Origin: Maricaulis sp. | GTDB taxonomy: Bacteria; Pseudomonadota; Alphaproteobacteria; Caulobacterales; Maricaulaceae | DNA: 64,000 bases | Reading direction: 5' to 3' | NCBI GenBank assembly: GCA_017643585.1 | Contig: JAEPND010000006.1 | Span: 62,001-126,000 of the forward strand | In this document: one piece after another, positions 63,009 to 64,000 of the stretch | Layout: every line of letters begins with the position of its first letter | Numbering within the stretch: position 1 is the stretch's first letter | Notes under the pieces: model-generated | What the model was told of the DNA's origin: nothing | What the model saw: the letters and a program-made list of their open reading frames with translations, nothing else | Databases searched by the model: none | Program-made: the position numbers and the translations under genes

Positions 63009-64000
63009 ATGGCTGAACGTAAACCCGCCCCGACCCGGGCCGAGCTGGAACCGGTCGTCATGCACATCTTGCAGAACGAGCCGATGTTCAAGCTGGGCGA
63101 GGTCGATATTCGCGGTGTCAAACAGCGCGCCTATGTCGATGCCCCGGCTGATCTTCGTTTCCTGCTGGTGGCCGCGCTGGAGCATGCCGAGCGCGAAGCG
63201 GTGGTCTTCGAGGACCAGCGCTGGACCTATGGCGAGTTGATCGGCAAGGCCGTCGCCATCGCAAACGGTCTGATCTCCCGCCACGGCGTGACACCGGGAA
63301 CGCGGATCGCCTTGGCGATGCGCAATTCACCGGAATGGATCGCCGCCTTCTTCGGCATCCTGGCCGCGGGTGGCGTTGTGGTGCCGATGAACGGCTGGTG
63401 GACCTCCGAGGAGATGGGGTTCGGCCTGGAAGATTCCGGCGCCAAGCTGGTCATTGCCGGTTTCCGCCAGGCTGAGCGCATCCAGCCGCATGTGGACAGG
63501 CTGGGCCTGACAATCATTGCCGGGCGTGGCGAGGTCGAGGGTGTGGCTGACCATCTCGAGGACATCATCCGGGACGGGGCGGGCAAACCGCCGCCGGAGC
63601 TGGTCATCGATACCGACAGCGATTTCGCGATCTTCTACACCTCCGGTTCAACCGGGTCGCCCAAGGGCGCCGTATTGACCCATCGCGGTGCGGTAAATGC
63701 ATTAATGTCCTACGGCCTGATTGGTGCGGCCCTCAAGGCTGTGAACGGTGATCAGGATTTCTTCGGGGACAATCCGGCTGTTCTGGTCGCTGTGCCCTTC
63801 TTCCATTGCACCGGCTCGCACGCGGTCATGATGATGTCCTTCCTCTCCGGGCGTAAAATGGTGCTGATGCGCAAATGGGATCCGGCTGATGCGGTCGATC
63901 TGATCGACGAGGAAAAGATCACCAATGTGGTCGGCGTGCCGACCATGTCGCACGAGATCACGCTGGAAGCTCAGCGGCAGGGACGCTCCCTGGATAGTCT
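63009..64000 (+). CDS. AMP-dependent acyl-CoA synthetase/ligase (partial, runs off right edge)
   Basis: ATG 63009 follows the previous stop directly; 330 codons are open to the window edge. Translation gives an ANL-family N-terminal domain: VFEDQRWTYGELIGKA, RIALAMRNSPEW, then the P-loop YTSGSTGSPKGAVLTHR (signature A3), and FFHCTGSHAVM near the edge. These enzymes activate a carboxylic acid to its CoA thioester. In this operon it would supply the acyl-CoA substrate for the dehydrogenases. The C-terminal domain is not in the window. Confidence 0.92.
   Translation, partial: MAERKPAPTRAELEPVVMHILQNEPMFKLGEVDIRGVKQRAYVDAPADLRFLLVAALEHAEREAVVFEDQRWTYGELIGKAVAIANGLISRHGVTPGTRIALAMRNSPEWIAAFFGILAAGGVVVPMNGWWTSEEMGFGLEDSGAKLVIAGFRQAERIQPHVDRLGLTIIAGRGEVEGVADHLEDIIRDGAGKPPPELVIDTDSDFAIFYTSGSTGSPKGAVLTHRGAVNALMSYGLIGAALKAVNGDQDFFGDNPAVLVAVPFFHCTGSHAVMMMSFLSGRKMVLMRKWDPADAVDLIDEEKITNVVGVPTMSHEITLEAQRQGRSLDS

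Noticed and set aside
1-64000. CRISPR array, rRNA genes or prophage
   Set aside because: No regularly spaced repeat array, rRNA signature, integrase, terminase or capsid gene was seen anywhere in the window.

Overview
The window looks like chromosomal DNA of a stalked marine alphaproteobacterium close to Maricaulis (Hyphomonadaceae/Maricaulales). The reasons are high GC throughout, alphaproteobacterial gene content, a holdfast polysaccharide locus of Caulobacter type, a TonB-dependent receptor, ccmFGHI, and several acyl-CoA dehydrogenases. This assignment is inferred from gene content and was not tested by a search.

Layout. 1-399: start of pyrB running off the left edge. 0.5-3.6 kb: a GNAT acetyltransferase, a PqqB-like metallo-hydrolase, an AEC carrier, a palindromic repeat element and ruvX. 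3.8-9.45 kb: the gatC-gatA-gatB amidotransferase genes, interleaved with a GNAT gene, two small membrane proteins and a DUF2806 protein, then a terminator that may belong to a small RNA, and a REP-like repeat. 9.9-14.9 kb: a 2-oxoglutarate dioxygenase and poorly known proteins. 15.1-26.4 kb: a near-complete holdfast (hfs) locus. It has export lipoprotein HfsD (apparently frameshifted at a seven-G tract), HfsA, HfsB, polymerase HfsC, two glycosyltransferases, deacetylase HfsH, flippase HfsF and initiating transferase HfsE, plus an inserted secreted GH5-like glycoside hydrolase. 26.5-36 kb: a SulP transporter, a secreted beta-propeller/amidohydrolase, a penicillin-acylase-type enzyme and a TonB-dependent receptor. 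36.3-37.8 kb: a GST-like protein coupled to trhO.

38.0-42.65 kb: a zinc-starvation locus of the ZrgABCDE kind. It contains an ABC ATPase and an FtsX/MacB-type permease with a His-rich loop, two DUF3299 proteins, a DUF2796 protein, a MerC-like membrane protein and a PadR regulator. Two palindromes resembling Zur boxes stand before the two promoter regions. 42.7-49.5 kb: an accessory region with orphan minus-strand genes, repeated GTGTGTGTCCCTG-type ends including two copies of a ~114-bp mobile repeat, a PhoX-type phosphatase, a lipoprotein of the ADP-ribosylglycohydrolase family, and tRNA-Ser(GCU). The 3' end of that tRNA is duplicated 4 kb away, as at a phage or island attachment site.

49.6-57.3 kb: glutaryl-CoA dehydrogenase, a sodium:solute symporter, a cyclophilin lipoprotein gene broken by an in-frame TGA, and ccmFGHI for cytochrome c maturation. 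57.5-64 kb: a membrane fatty-acid desaturase and an acyl-CoA catabolic operon (three acyl-CoA dehydrogenases, an SDR and the start of an acyl-CoA ligase) running off the right edge.

The parts most worth following up are the zinc locus with its paired Zur-like palindromes, the holdfast locus with its frameshift and embedded hydrolase, and the repeat-rich accessory region ending at tRNA-Ser.
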